NCBI RefSeq assembly: GCF_002858745.1
Contig: NZ_PJRO01000002.1
Location: forward strand, 407,006 to 471,005
DNA length: 64,000 bases
DNA from: Mesorhizobium loti
Lineage (GTDB): Bacteria > Pseudomonadota > Alphaproteobacteria > Rhizobiales > Rhizobiaceae
Direction of reading: 5' to 3'
The translations under genes were made by a program, and so were the position numbers. Below are positions 7,974 through 16,930 of the stretch, piece after piece (position 1 is the stretch's first letter; each line of letters begins with the position of its first letter). The notes under the pieces are model-generated. The model saw only the letters and a program-made list of their open reading frames with translations, was not told the origin of the DNA and ran no database searches.

Positions 7974-9575
7974 TCACCCTTGCAGGACGCGCTTGTGCAA
8001 GCGTTCGATGGCGTTGAGGGCCGACAGGATCGCTCCTTCCTGCCAGGCAGGGATGTAGGAGGCGTGTTCGCCCGCCAGCATGATGCGTCCGTCGAGTTGG
8101 CAGAGGTTGTCGTAGTGCTCCTTGCGAGCGTCCTCGGTCCAGTCGCCGGCGCAGCCCAGCGTGTAGGGCGAGCGATGCCAGGCCCAGGAGACGCCGTTCT
8201 CGAACTCATCCTTGTATTGCGGATGGATCTGGCTGCCATATTCGACCGCACGCTTGACCCGGTCCTGCGGCGACAGCGCCGTGAACTCGTAGGAATTCGG
8301 GCCGTTCCAGGTGTAGCAGCCAAGCAGCACGCCTTTACCGGTCGTGTTGAAACCGGTGCTGGGATAGGAGATCTGCGTGATCGGCAGGTCGGTGTAGGAG
8401 ACGCCGCCGAAGATGAGGTCGTCCTCTTCCCAGAAGCGGCGCTTGAATTGCAGGCCAACCTTGACGGACGAGGCGTAGGGCACAGCCGCGATCGCCGCCT
8501 GCATGGCGCCGCTGACCTTGACTTCGATCTGGCTCAGGATCGTCAGCGGGATGGTGCAGATGCACCAGTCGGCGCTGGCTTCCTGGGTGGCGCCAGGTTT
8601 GGTCGTGTCCTCGTAGGTGACGGTGACACCCTTTTCGTTCTGGTCGATCTTGGTGACCTTCGCGTTGAAGGTGATCAGGTCGCCAACCTCCTTGGCGAAG
8701 GCTTCGCCGACCTTGCCCATGCCGCCGACCGGCTGGAACATCGTGGTCTGGAATTCGTAGAGGGCAAAGTTGGCGAGGCTGCCCCAGAGCTTGGATTTCA
8801 GGATGTCGGAAAGTCCGATCGCGTCGCCGGGGACAGGTGCGGCGCCCAGACCACCGCCCGGATCCTTCTCGTAACCGCGATATTCGGCGGAGGTCAGGCC
8901 CTTGGCATAGGCATAGTCCTTGTCGAGCGCACCCCAGGATTTGAGCGCCTCGAGCAGCATCTCCTGGTCTTCCTTGGTGACATTGCCTTCCAACTTGCCC
9001 TTCTGGGTGACCTTGGCCAGCAGCTCGGAGGTATGACCCTGGAAGTCGGTCTTGATGTCGCGTACACGCTGCGGCTTGCCGCCGAAAGCGGTCGAGGAAT
9101 GCAGGAATGCATTGTGGTTGATCTGCTGGAACGGCTCCAGTTGGACACCCAGGCGCTTGCAATAATCGAGCAAGCCGTTGTGGTGGTAAGGGATGCGCCA
9201 CGGGCCGAGATTGACGTAGAGACCTTCTTCGAATTCGCAGGTCTGCTTGCCGCCTCCAAGCTCGCTGAATGTGTCGCCGCCGCGCACGGTCCAGTTACGG
9301 CCGCCGGCACGGTTGTTGTACTCCAGAATCTTCACCTTGTAGCCGGCCTGGCGCAGCTCCAGGGCTGCCGTCATGCCGGCGAGGCCAGCGCCGAGGATCA
9401 GCACGGTGGCGCCTTTCGGATCGCCCTCCAGCTTGACGCGCCCCTTGTAGCCGGACTCGGCCGCGAGGCCCATGGTCGTCATGGCCTGGTACATGGCAGC
9501 GGACCCCGCCGTCATGCCAATGAGCGTGAGCAACTTACGCCTGCTCAATCCATTAAGTGTATGATTCTGTAACAC
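7974..9575 (-). CDS. Tat-exported flavin-dependent amine oxidase/dehydrogenase (L-amino acid oxidase-like)
   Basis: 533 residues. It oxidises an amine or amino acid to an imine using FAD. A twin-arginine signal (SRRKLLTLIG, residues 10-19) is followed by the dinucleotide motif VLILGAGLAGMTAALEL, the GG motif (RAGGRNWTVRGG) and the C-terminal FAD loop LAGEHASYIPAWQEGAILSA. The GTG at 9575 is chosen as start because AAAGGA lies exactly 6 bases before it; the 35-residue upstream extension lacks a ribosome site and would bury the Tat motif. It leads a three-gene unit with cytochrome c and exported RidA. In the family, nicotine oxidoreductase NicA2 is known to pass electrons to a cytochrome c rather than oxygen, and the same is likely here. 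Substrate unknown. Confidence 0.9.
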   Translation of the reverse strand: MLQNHTLNGLSRRKLLTLIGMTAGSAAMYQAMTTMGLAAESGYKGRVKLEGDPKGATVLILGAGLAGMTAALELRQAGYKVKILEYNNRAGGRNWTVRGGDTFSELGGGKQTCEFEEGLYVNLGPWRIPYHHNGLLDYCKRLGVQLEPFQQINHNAFLHSSTAFGGKPQRVRDIKTDFQGHTSELLAKVTQKGKLEGNVTKEDQEMLLEALKSWGALDKDYAYAKGLTSAEYRGYEKDPGGGLGAAPVPGDAIGLSDILKSKLWGSLANFALYEFQTTMFQPVGGMGKVGEAFAKEVGDLITFNAKVTKIDQNEKGVTVTYEDTTKPGATQEASADWCICTIPLTILSQIEVKVSGAMQAAIAAVPYASSVKVGLQFKRRFWEEDDLIFGGVSYTDLPITQISYPSTGFNTTGKGVLLGCYTWNGPNSYEFTALSPQDRVKRAVEYGSQIHPQYKDEFENGVSWAWHRSPYTLGCAGDWTEDARKEHYDNLCQLDGRIMLAGEHASYIPAWQEGAILSALNAIERLHKRVLQG

Positions 9576-9748
9576 GTCTAGTCCTTTCTGGCCGCCAATA
9601 GCGGCGTCCGCCCCAGCCGGAAGCACCCCCGTTCCATCCGGCTGCGCGATCGAAGCTAGGACGATGCCGAGGCAAGTCAACGCAGAGCGAGGGGATGGTG
9701 CAATGCTTCCAAGGCAGCTGGCGCAACGGTCGGGAGATCACTTGGTTT

Positions 9749-9776
9749 GGATGTTTGAGTTTTTTCCCAAACATTC
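9749..9776. promoter_or_regulatory. Imperfect inverted repeat in the amine oxidase / molybdoenzyme divergent region
   Basis: GGATGTTTGAG (9749-9759) and CCCAAACATTC (9766-9776) pair at 9 of 11 positions around a T-run. It lies in the 325-bp region between the two divergent units and could be an operator. No linked regulator gene is present. The rest of the region shows no gene. Confidence 0.35.
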
Positions 9777-9900
9777 AACGTGATGGGAGATCATGCTCTC
9801 GCGTGACTATCACCCGAACGAAATTGCTGTAGGAGAGGTCGTTCGCGCATTTCCTTTCCGGCTTCGTGTCGGTACGTTCCGGAGCGGAGGACCTCAACGA

Positions 9901-12750
9901 ATGAATCGCACCGAAAGGGTGGCGCTGTCAGAGCCGGTGGCGGACGAGATCCGCAAAACGACCTGCTACATGTGCGCATGCCGCTGTGGCATCAACGTGC
10001 ACATCAAGGACGGCAGGATCCGTTACATCGAGGGCAATCGCGACCATCCGGTCAACAAGGGAGTGCTTTGCGCCAAGGGATCGGCCGGTATCATGCAGCA
10101 CTACGCGCCGGCCAGGCTGCGGGCGCCGCTGAAGCGGGTGGGGCCGCGTGGTTCAGGCAAGTTCGAGGAAATCAGCTGGGAGGAAGCACTGGAGATCGCC
10201 ACCGGCTGGCTCGACGGCGTGCGCCAGGACGATCCCAAGAAGCTCGCCTTTTTCACCGGACGCGACCAGTCGCAATCGCTGACCGGTTTCTGGGCGCAGC
10301 AATACGGCACACCGAACTATGCCGCGCATGGCGGCTTCTGCTCGGTCAACATGGCTGCAGCCGGCATCATGACCATCGGCGGCGCTTTCTGGGAGTTCGG
10401 CGCGCCGGACTGGGATCGCACCAAGCTGTTTGTGCTGTTCGGCGTGGCCGAAGATCACGATTCCAACCCGATCAAGATGGGCATTGCCAAGCTGAAGCAG
10501 AACGGCGCTCGCTTCGTTTCGGTCAACCCGGTGCGAACCGGCTATTCAGCGGTTGCCGACAACTGGATCGGTATTCGCCCTGGCACGGATGGGCTGCTGA
10601 TCCTGGCCATCGTTCACGAGCTGCTCAAAGCGCGTCGCATCGATGTCGACTATCTGGTGCGCTACTCCAACGCGACATGGCTGGTCATCGACGCTCCCGG
10701 CACCGCGGAGCATGGCCTGTTCGCGCGCGACGGCGAGGGTAAGCCGCTCGTCTTCGAGAGCGTGACGGAACAGGTTGTCGCGGCTGGTAGCAAGGGAGCA
10801 AGGGCTACGCTTTCCGGCCGCGTCCAACTCGCCGACGGGCGCTTTGCGGTGCCCTCCTTTCAGCTGCTTGCGGAAAAATATCTCGATCCGAAATACGCGC
10901 CGGAAGCCGTGGCGGCCGAAACTGGCGTAGCGGCGGATACGATCCGTGGGCTGGCGGCGGAAATCGCACGCGTGGCCTTCGACGAGGCGATAACGATCGA
11001 GCAGCCTTGGACGGATGTACACGGGCAGCATCACCAGGGCTTCGTCGGGCGGCCGGTGTCATTCCATGCCATGCGCGGGCTGTCGGCTCACTCCAACGGC
11101 TTCCAGACAGCGCGGGCGCTACACATGCTGCAGGTGCTGATCGGGGCTGTCGATTGTCCCGGCGGTTTCCGTTTCGAGCCACCTTATCCCAAACCGGTTT
11201 CCGCGCACCCGACACCGCACGGCAGGGCCGAGCATTTCGGGTCCAACAAGCCGCTGTCGGGACCGCATCTCGGCTTTCCGCGTGGACCCGAGGATCTCCT
11301 GGTTGACGCCGAGGGGCGGCCTGCGCGCATCGACAAGGCATTCTCCTGGGATGCGCCGTTTTCCGTGCATGGGCTGATGCACATGGTAATCGCCAACGCT
11401 CATGCGGGGGATCCGTATCCGGTCGACGTTTTGTTCCTATACATGGCCAACATGGCCTGGAATTCCTCGATGAACACGGCGGGCGTCATCCGCATGCTGG
11501 AGGACAAGGACCCGGAGAGCGGCGAATACAAGATCCCCAAGATCATCTATTCCGACGCTTATGCCTCGGAGATGGTCGCGTATGCCGACCTCGTCCTGCC
11601 CGATACGACCTATCTCGAACGCCACGACTGCATTTCGCTGCTCGACCGGCCGATTTCGGAACCGGATGCTGTGCAGGATGCCATCCGCTGGCCAGTGATC
11701 GAGCCGGATCGCAATGTACGCGGCTTCCAGAGTGTATTGATCGATCTTGGTGCCCGGCTGCGCTTGCCCGGTTTCGCCGACAATCACGGCAAACCGCTCT
11801 ACAAGGACTATGCCGATTACATTGTGCGCCATGAGCGCCGGCCAGGCATTGGCCCGCTGGCGGGCTTTCGCGGCCTGAAAGGCGATCGCGCCGGGCGTGG
11901 CGCAACCAATCCCGAGCAATTACAAAGGTATATCGAAAACGGTTCGTTCTTTTCGACGCATATCCCGCTCGAGGCGCAGTTCTTCAAACATGCCAACCAG
12001 GCCTATCAGGACTTCGGCGTGCGCATGGGTTTCTTCGATACGCCGCAGCCGGTGACATTCCAGCTCTACCAGGAATCGCTGCAGAAATTCCGGCTGTCCG
12101 CGGAAGGGGTGCGCGAGCCGCTGGCGCCGGAAACGCACCGGCAGCGCATTCTCGAGACGTTCGACCCGCTGCCCGATTGGTACAGGCCACTGGGGGAGGC
12201 GATGGTCGATGGGCACACGTTTCCCTATCACGCCATCACACAACGTCCGGCGGCGATGTACCATTCATGGGGTTCAATGAATGCGTGGTTGAGGCAGATC
12301 CATACTTCCAACGCTCTTTACGTGCCGGGCTCGATCTGCGAGCGGCTCGACCTGGCCGATGGCGACTGGGTATGGCTGATCTCGCACCACAGCCGCATCA
12401 AGGTGCCGGTGGCGCGGATGGAGGCCGTGAATTCCTCGACGGTGTGGACCTGGAATGCCATCGGCAAGCGGGAAGGGGCATGGGGACTGGATCGCAATGT
12501 TCCGGAAGCACAAAAATCCTTCCTGATGAATCATTTGATCCACGAACTTCTACCGCCCAGGCAAGACGGGCTCCGCTGGTCCAATTCCGACCCGATCACC
12601 GGCCAGGCCGCCTGGTACGATCTCAGGGTTCGCATCGAGAAGGCCGACAAGGGCGTGGTGAGTGAACCGCATTTCCCGGGTATTGCCGAGCCGGATGGCG
12701 AGCGGCCGAGTCCGATGGAACTGCGCTACGGGCAGGAGTGGGAGCAATGA
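9901..12750 (+). CDS. soeA: Molybdopterin oxidoreductase catalytic subunit, SoeA-like (sulfite dehydrogenase)
   Basis: 949 residues of the DMSO-reductase superfamily. The N-terminal [4Fe-4S] site is CYMCACRCG plus a downstream Cys in KGVLCAKG. The likely molybdenum ligand is C147 in GGFCSVN. There is no twin-arginine signal, so the enzyme should face the cytoplasm, which fits SoeABC and argues against periplasmic Psr/Phs/Dms enzymes. The start at 9901 follows GGAGG; an upstream ATG at 9793 would add an unconserved tail. The stop overlaps the FeS subunit start as ATGA. With SoeBC it probably oxidises cytoplasmic sulfite to sulfate and passes electrons to quinone. Class is certain; the sulfite assignment is from organisation and resemblance only. 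Confidence 0.8.
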   Translation: MNRTERVALSEPVADEIRKTTCYMCACRCGINVHIKDGRIRYIEGNRDHPVNKGVLCAKGSAGIMQHYAPARLRAPLKRVGPRGSGKFEEISWEEALEIATGWLDGVRQDDPKKLAFFTGRDQSQSLTGFWAQQYGTPNYAAHGGFCSVNMAAAGIMTIGGAFWEFGAPDWDRTKLFVLFGVAEDHDSNPIKMGIAKLKQNGARFVSVNPVRTGYSAVADNWIGIRPGTDGLLILAIVHELLKARRIDVDYLVRYSNATWLVIDAPGTAEHGLFARDGEGKPLVFESVTEQVVAAGSKGARATLSGRVQLADGRFAVPSFQLLAEKYLDPKYAPEAVAAETGVAADTIRGLAAEIARVAFDEAITIEQPWTDVHGQHHQGFVGRPVSFHAMRGLSAHSNGFQTARALHMLQVLIGAVDCPGGFRFEPPYPKPVSAHPTPHGRAEHFGSNKPLSGPHLGFPRGPEDLLVDAEGRPARIDKAFSWDAPFSVHGLMHMVIANAHAGDPYPVDVLFLYMANMAWNSSMNTAGVIRMLEDKDPESGEYKIPKIIYSDAYASEMVAYADLVLPDTTYLERHDCISLLDRPISEPDAVQDAIRWPVIEPDRNVRGFQSVLIDLGARLRLPGFADNHGKPLYKDYADYIVRHERRPGIGPLAGFRGLKGDRAGRGATNPEQLQRYIENGSFFSTHIPLEAQFFKHANQAYQDFGVRMGFFDTPQPVTFQLYQESLQKFRLSAEGVREPLAPETHRQRILETFDPLPDWYRPLGEAMVDGHTFPYHAITQRPAAMYHSWGSMNAWLRQIHTSNALYVPGSICERLDLADGDWVWLISHHSRIKVPVARMEAVNSSTVWTWNAIGKREGAWGLDRNVPEAQKSFLMNHLIHELLPPRQDGLRWSNSDPITGQAAWYDLRVRIEKADKGVVSEPHFPGIAEPDGERPSPMELRYGQEWEQ

Positions 12751-13514
12751 CCAGCCTGCCAGCGTTGCCGACGCCAAAGAAACTTGGCCTCGTCATCGAC
12801 CTCGACGTTTGTGTCGGCTGCCACGCCTGCGTGGTGAACTGCAAGGAATGGAACACGGGCGGCTACGGCGCGGCGTTGTCGGACCAGCATCCTTATGGGG
12901 CTGATGTTTCGGGCGCATGGCTGAACCGCGTGCATTCATTCGAAGTGGTGCCGGAAGGTGGTGAAATCGTCGGCGAGGCGGGCGAGGCACGCATCGTGCA
13001 TTTCCCGAAGTCCTGCCTACACTGCGAAGACGCGCCCTGTGTAACCGTCTGCCCGACCGGCGCTTCCTACAAGCGCACCGAGGATGGCATCGTGCTGGTC
13101 GATGAGGAGAAGTGCATCGGCTGCGGTCTTTGCGCCTGGTCATGCCCCTATGGTGCACGTGAGATGGATCTGGCTGCCGGCGTGATGAAGAAATGCACGC
13201 TGTGCATCGACCGCATCTACAACGAGACCCTCGAAGAACTGGACCGGCAGCCGGCCTGCGTACGCACTTGTCCGGCCAACGCCCGCCATTTCGGCGATCT
13301 CGGCGATCCATCCTCCGTCGTTTCGATGATGGTCGCCGCGCGTGGTGGCATTGATCTGATGCCGGAGCAGGGGACGCGCCCGGTGAACAAATATCTCCCG
13401 CCCCGGCCAAGGAAGCCGCTGGCAGCGAGCGCGGGCCAGATGCCAAAAGGCGAAGACACAAGTGGAGCCACCGGTTTCTTTGCCTGGCTCGACGGCATGC
13501 TGGACCGTATCTGA
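12747..13514 (+). CDS. soeB: Four-cluster [4Fe-4S] electron-transfer subunit, SoeB/DmsB-like
   Basis: 255 residues with 16 cluster cysteines in four groups: CVGCHACVVNC, CLHCEDAPCVTVCP, CIGCGLCAWSCP, and CTLC paired with CVRTCP. This is the DmsB/PsrB pattern that wires a molybdenum subunit to a membrane anchor. The ATG at 12747 overlaps the stop of the catalytic gene and follows GGGAG; an ATG 9 bases earlier is less well placed. No signal sequence, in keeping with a cytoplasmic-side complex. Confidence 0.92.
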   Translation: MTSLPALPTPKKLGLVIDLDVCVGCHACVVNCKEWNTGGYGAALSDQHPYGADVSGAWLNRVHSFEVVPEGGEIVGEAGEARIVHFPKSCLHCEDAPCVTVCPTGASYKRTEDGIVLVDEEKCIGCGLCAWSCPYGAREMDLAAGVMKKCTLCIDRIYNETLEELDRQPACVRTCPANARHFGDLGDPSSVVSMMVAARGGIDLMPEQGTRPVNKYLPPRPRKPLAASAGQMPKGEDTSGATGFFAWLDGMLDRI

Positions 13515-13517
13515 TCC

Positions 13518-14453
13518 ATGCATCCGGCTTCCTCCATCATCGTCTTCACAGTGCTGTCGGGTCTTGGCTACGGGCTGGCGGCGTTTCTCGGGCTCGGCCT
13601 GCTCGATCCGTCAGCATTTGCCACCAAGGTCGCCTACATTTCGGCGCTGGTGCTGATTGCCGGGGGGCTGCTGTCGTCGACGCTGCATCTCGGTAACCCG
13701 CGACGTGCCTGGCGGGCATTCTCGCAATGGCGATCGAGCTGGCTGTCGCGCGAAGGCGTGCTGTCGGTCCTGGTTTTCGTGCCGCTGGCCATGTCGGCTT
13801 GGCTCTGCGCCATGGAGGGTCGATACTCCGCGCCGATCGGAATTGCCGGATCGCTGCTGTCGCTTGCCACGGTCTTCTGCACCTCGATGATCTACGCCTC
13901 GCTGAAATCGGTGCAGGCCTGGCACACGCGGCTGACGTCGGCCTGCTATCTGCTGTTTTCGCTGGCGGGAGGGGCACTGCTGGGCAGTGCGTTTGGCGTT
14001 GCAGGGAGCGGATCAGCAAGTCCGTTGTCGTTTTTTGCGTTGGTTTTGCTGATCTCGGCCTGGACAGTGAAGATCGCCTGGCTTCGCCATCTCGACAGTC
14101 TCAAGCCGTTGTCGACACCGGAAAGCGCGACTGGGCTTGGTGCCGTCGGGCGCGTGCGGCTGTTCGAGCGGCCGCATGTCACCGAAAATTACCTGACCAG
14201 CGAGATGGGGTTCCGTGTGGCGCGCAAACATGCTGCAAAGCTGCGCAAATTCGCGCTGCTGTTAGGCGGATTGTTGCCGGGCGCTTTGGTTTTTCTGGTG
14301 CTGGCTGCTTTGCTGGCCGGCGCGGAGGCCGGAGGTGCGGCAATTCTGGCTTTGATGGCCGCATCGCTCAGCCACATCATTGGCATGCTGGCAGAGCGTT
14401 GGCTGTTCTTCGCAGAAGCGCGCCATGCGGTGATGAACTATTACGGCGGATAG
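13518..14453 (+). CDS. soeC: DmsC-type membrane anchor subunit, SoeC-like
   Basis: 311 residues, almost wholly hydrophobic with about eight membrane helices. It starts 3 bp after the FeS subunit. HLGNPRRAWRAFSQWRSSWLSREG is the loop typical of DmsC quinone-interacting anchors. It should exchange electrons between the FeS subunit and the quinone pool. Third and last gene of the complex; no terminator is obvious behind it. Confidence 0.9.
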   Translation: MHPASSIIVFTVLSGLGYGLAAFLGLGLLDPSAFATKVAYISALVLIAGGLLSSTLHLGNPRRAWRAFSQWRSSWLSREGVLSVLVFVPLAMSAWLCAMEGRYSAPIGIAGSLLSLATVFCTSMIYASLKSVQAWHTRLTSACYLLFSLAGGALLGSAFGVAGSGSASPLSFFALVLLISAWTVKIAWLRHLDSLKPLSTPESATGLGAVGRVRLFERPHVTENYLTSEMGFRVARKHAAKLRKFALLLGGLLPGALVFLVLAALLAGAEAGGAAILALMAASLSHIIGMLAERWLFFAEARHAVMNYYGG

Positions 14454-14512
14454 GGTTTCAGGAGCGCAAACTATGACTGCCTGGGGCGGTCGCCTGGCAG
14501 TGGGTGATCGGC

Positions 14513-14680
14513 TCAGCTTCCGGCGACGGCCGGCTTTGCCATCTTTTTCTTGCGCACGCTGCGCAGCCGCTTGGCCAGCCGCCGCAGCGCGGCGAATTTC
14601 TCACCTGGTTTTGCCGGTTGCTGGCTGCCCCACGGCGTCCACAACGCCGTGTCCTTCTTCCTTGTCTGTTCGTCCGTCAT
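14513..14680 (-). CDS. Small basic hypothetical protein
   Basis: 55 residues, rich in Lys/Arg, with the stretch ALRRLAKRLRSVRKKK that may form an amphipathic basic helix. A weak CAGGG precedes the ATG. It lies between the converging soeC and lpxXL genes where nothing else is coded. No family recognised; it could be spurious, but the opposite-strand frame over the same bases looks less protein-like. Confidence 0.4.
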   Translation of the reverse strand: MTDEQTRKKDTALWTPWGSQQPAKPGEKFAALRRLAKRLRSVRKKKMAKPAVAGS

Positions 14681-14820
14681 CGCCCTGCCGCCCTGCTATG
14701 ACCGCACTGTCAATTATAAACGTTAATGATCAAGTGTGGCAGAAGTTGCGAGTTTATACGAATCCTGTCCGCGATGCGTGTCACATTCGCGCGAGAATTG
14801 CAGGGGTTGGAAACGTTTCG

Positions 14821-14922
14821 CTGCTGGAGCGTTTCCGTTTCAACGGAAACGCTCCAGCTCTCTGTTTTCACGCAATTCCGGACGGAAAACCGCTGCCGCA
14901 TTTTTCCTGGAATTGCTGCTAG
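14821..14922 (+). repeat. Dispersed hairpin repeat, copy 1
   Basis: A perfect 13-bp hairpin (GAGCGTTTCCGTT-tc-AACGGAAACGCTC, 14827-14854) is followed by a conserved tail containing CGCAATTCCGGACG and ending GGAATTGCTGCTAG. Four related copies occur in the window (18292, 26152, 51094, 61123). The terminal CTAG supplies the stop codon of lpxXL. Confidence 0.85.
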
Positions 14923-15875
14923 CGGGTGCGGCCGCGGATCTGCCAGCGTTTGTGGAACCACATCCATTGTCCCGGATCCTGCCGAACCCAGCCCTCGACG
15001 GTGTCGTTCATCAATTGGACCATTGCCGCCACCTCCAACTGGCCGGCCTCGTTGCGCGGTAGTTCAAGCTTGTCGCATAGCGTCAACCGGAAGCGGTTGC
15101 CGGGCAGGCGCACGGAAAAGACAGGATAGACGTCGCAGTCGAATTGACGCGCCAGTTTTGGTACCAGCGGGCTGGTCTGGCATTGCTGGCCGAAGAAGGT
15201 GGACAGCACGCCGTTGGTGAATTTCTGGTCGACGAGCGCACCGACATTGCCGCCGCGTTCCAGCACCTGCGCCATGGCAAAAGAGACGCCGTTCTTGGAG
15301 GCCAGCAGTTCCCCCATCGTCGCCGCGCGCGTCCTGAAGATGTATTCGGCAAGGTATGGGTTGTTGGGAGCGCGGAACAGTGCCGACACCGACAGGTCGA
15401 ACGTAGCAGCGGCTACCGGCAACAGTTCGAAATTGCCCATATGGGCGGTGAAGAAGATGTGCGGCTTCTTCTCATCGCGGATTTTCAGGAAGAGCTCTTT
15501 GCCGATCACCTCAACGCGGCCGGGGGTCTCTGCGTCGGGATCGTAGTCGAAGAGCTGCTCTAGGAAGACGTATTCGCCGGCCAGCCGACCCATATTGCCC
15601 CACATGTCGGAGGCGATCTTCTCGATCTCGGCGTCGCTCTTGTCGGGATAGGCCTGCTTGAGATTGGCTATCGCGATACGGTGACGCCCGACCATTGGGC
15701 CTATCTTGCGCGCGGCACGATCGATGAAGTTGAGGGCGTGATCCGGCGGCAGCATGCGCATGATCGCCAGGATCGCCATCGCGACGCGCGCGGTGAGCCA
15801 GTATTCCGCAACCTTGAGGCCGCGCAACGTTTTGTAGACGAGGGGGCGCAGCATTGGTTCGCGTGCGTCGACCAT
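14919..15875 (-). CDS. lpxXL: Lipid A acyltransferase LpxXL (VLCFA transferase)
   Basis: 318 residues of the LpxL/HtrB acyltransferase family, with the HX4E catalytic motif in FTAHMGNFELLP. In rhizobia LpxXL moves the 27-hydroxyoctacosanoyl chain from AcpXL to the lipid A precursor at the inner membrane. It is last in the acpXL operon, and its ATG overlaps the dehydrogenase stop as TGATG. The stop TAG lies inside the terminal CTAG of a dispersed repeat. Operon position makes LpxXL much more likely than a generic LpxL. Confidence 0.9.
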   Translation of the reverse strand: MVDAREPMLRPLVYKTLRGLKVAEYWLTARVAMAILAIMRMLPPDHALNFIDRAARKIGPMVGRHRIAIANLKQAYPDKSDAEIEKIASDMWGNMGRLAGEYVFLEQLFDYDPDAETPGRVEVIGKELFLKIRDEKKPHIFFTAHMGNFELLPVAAATFDLSVSALFRAPNNPYLAEYIFRTRAATMGELLASKNGVSFAMAQVLERGGNVGALVDQKFTNGVLSTFFGQQCQTSPLVPKLARQFDCDVYPVFSVRLPGNRFRLTLCDKLELPRNEAGQLEVAAMVQLMNDTVEGWVRQDPGQWMWFHKRWQIRGRTR

Positions 15876-16903
15876 CAGCCCACGCGCAGGATGATCTTGC
15901 CGAAAACGTCGCGGCCTTCCATACGCTTCAGCGCAGCGTCGATACCGTCGAAACCGACCTCCGTGTCGATGACGGGTGCAACAAGGCCTGCCGCCATCTT
16001 CTGCATGGCATTGGCCATGTTTTCCATGCGGCAGCCGAAGGAGCCAAGCAGCTTGAGCTGCTGCTGGAACAGCATCATCAGGTTCATTTCGGTCGAAACG
16101 CCTGAGGTCGAGCCGCAGGTGACAAGGCGACCGCCACGCTTCAGGGAAAACATCGAGCCGGCCCAGGTGTCCTTGCCGACATGTTCGAAGACGACGTCCA
16201 CGCCCTTCTTCCTGGTGATCTTGCGTACCACGCCCTCAAACCGGTCTTCGCGGTAGTTGATGACATGGTCGGCGCCGAGCGCCTTGGCCTTCTCGATCTT
16301 GTCGTTGGAGCCGACGGTGGTGATGACGGTGCAGCCGATTTTCTTGGCGAGCTGGATCGCGGCCGAACCAATGCCGGAGCCGCCGGCATGGACCAGGATC
16401 GTCTCACCGGGTTCGAGCTTGGCGTTGTCGAACAGCATGTGTTCGACGGTGCCGAAAGTGACCGGAGCGACAGCCGCACCGATGGCATCGACACCGGGAG
16501 GGGCTGGCACCAGCAAGCGGGCCGGCAGGTTGATCTTTTCCTGCGCGAAACCATCGAGGTGAAAACCGTGCACGCCCCCGACATGTTCGCACAGGTTGTC
16601 GCGCTTCTCGCGGCAGGCGCGGCACAGCCCGCAGGTGCGGGCGCCGTAGATCGAGACGAGTTGGCCGGGAACCAGGTTGGACACGCCGGGGCCGATAGCC
16701 TCGACCTCGCCGGAAGCTTCCGCACCGACGGTGAGCGGCAATTTGCGCTTGGCGAAAGCCATGCCGCGCCAGCCCCACACGTCGATATGGTTCAGCGCCA
16801 CAGCCTTGATGCGCAGCGTCACTTCGCCGACAGCCGGCGGCGGCGGCGGAGCGACGTCGACCAATTCCAGTCGGCGATCCTCGATGAGTTGCAGTGCGCG
16901 CAT
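15875..16903 (-). CDS. adhXL: Zinc-type alcohol dehydrogenase/reductase of the VLCFA cluster
   Basis: 342 residues of the MDR superfamily. The structural-zinc Cys cluster CGLCRACREKRDNLC is at about 93-107 and the NADPH-binding motif GGSGIGSAAIQLAKKIG at about 160-176. The equivalent gene in other rhizobial acpXL clusters is thought to act in building the C28 chain, perhaps as an enoyl- or keto-reductase. It follows fabF1XL after a 100-bp gap holding a 61-nt hairpin and overlaps lpxXL. Confidence 0.88.
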   Translation of the reverse strand: MRALQLIEDRRLELVDVAPPPPPAVGEVTLRIKAVALNHIDVWGWRGMAFAKRKLPLTVGAEASGEVEAIGPGVSNLVPGQLVSIYGARTCGLCRACREKRDNLCEHVGGVHGFHLDGFAQEKINLPARLLVPAPPGVDAIGAAVAPVTFGTVEHMLFDNAKLEPGETILVHAGGSGIGSAAIQLAKKIGCTVITTVGSNDKIEKAKALGADHVINYREDRFEGVVRKITRKKGVDVVFEHVGKDTWAGSMFSLKRGGRLVTCGSTSGVSTEMNLMMLFQQQLKLLGSFGCRMENMANAMQKMAAGLVAPVIDTEVGFDGIDAALKRMEGRDVFGKIILRVG

Positions 16904-16930
16904 ATGATCTCGCGTCCAGTTTGTTTTGCA

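Noticed and set aside
7944..9572. 542-residue open frame antisense to the amine oxidase
   Set aside because: Same effect of high GC; the opposite strand has clear FAD and Tat motifs.
9901..14453. PsrABC/PhsABC or formate dehydrogenase
   Set aside because: No Tat signal on the catalytic subunit, and the anchor is of DmsC rather than NrfD or FdhC type; SoeABC fits better, though not proven.
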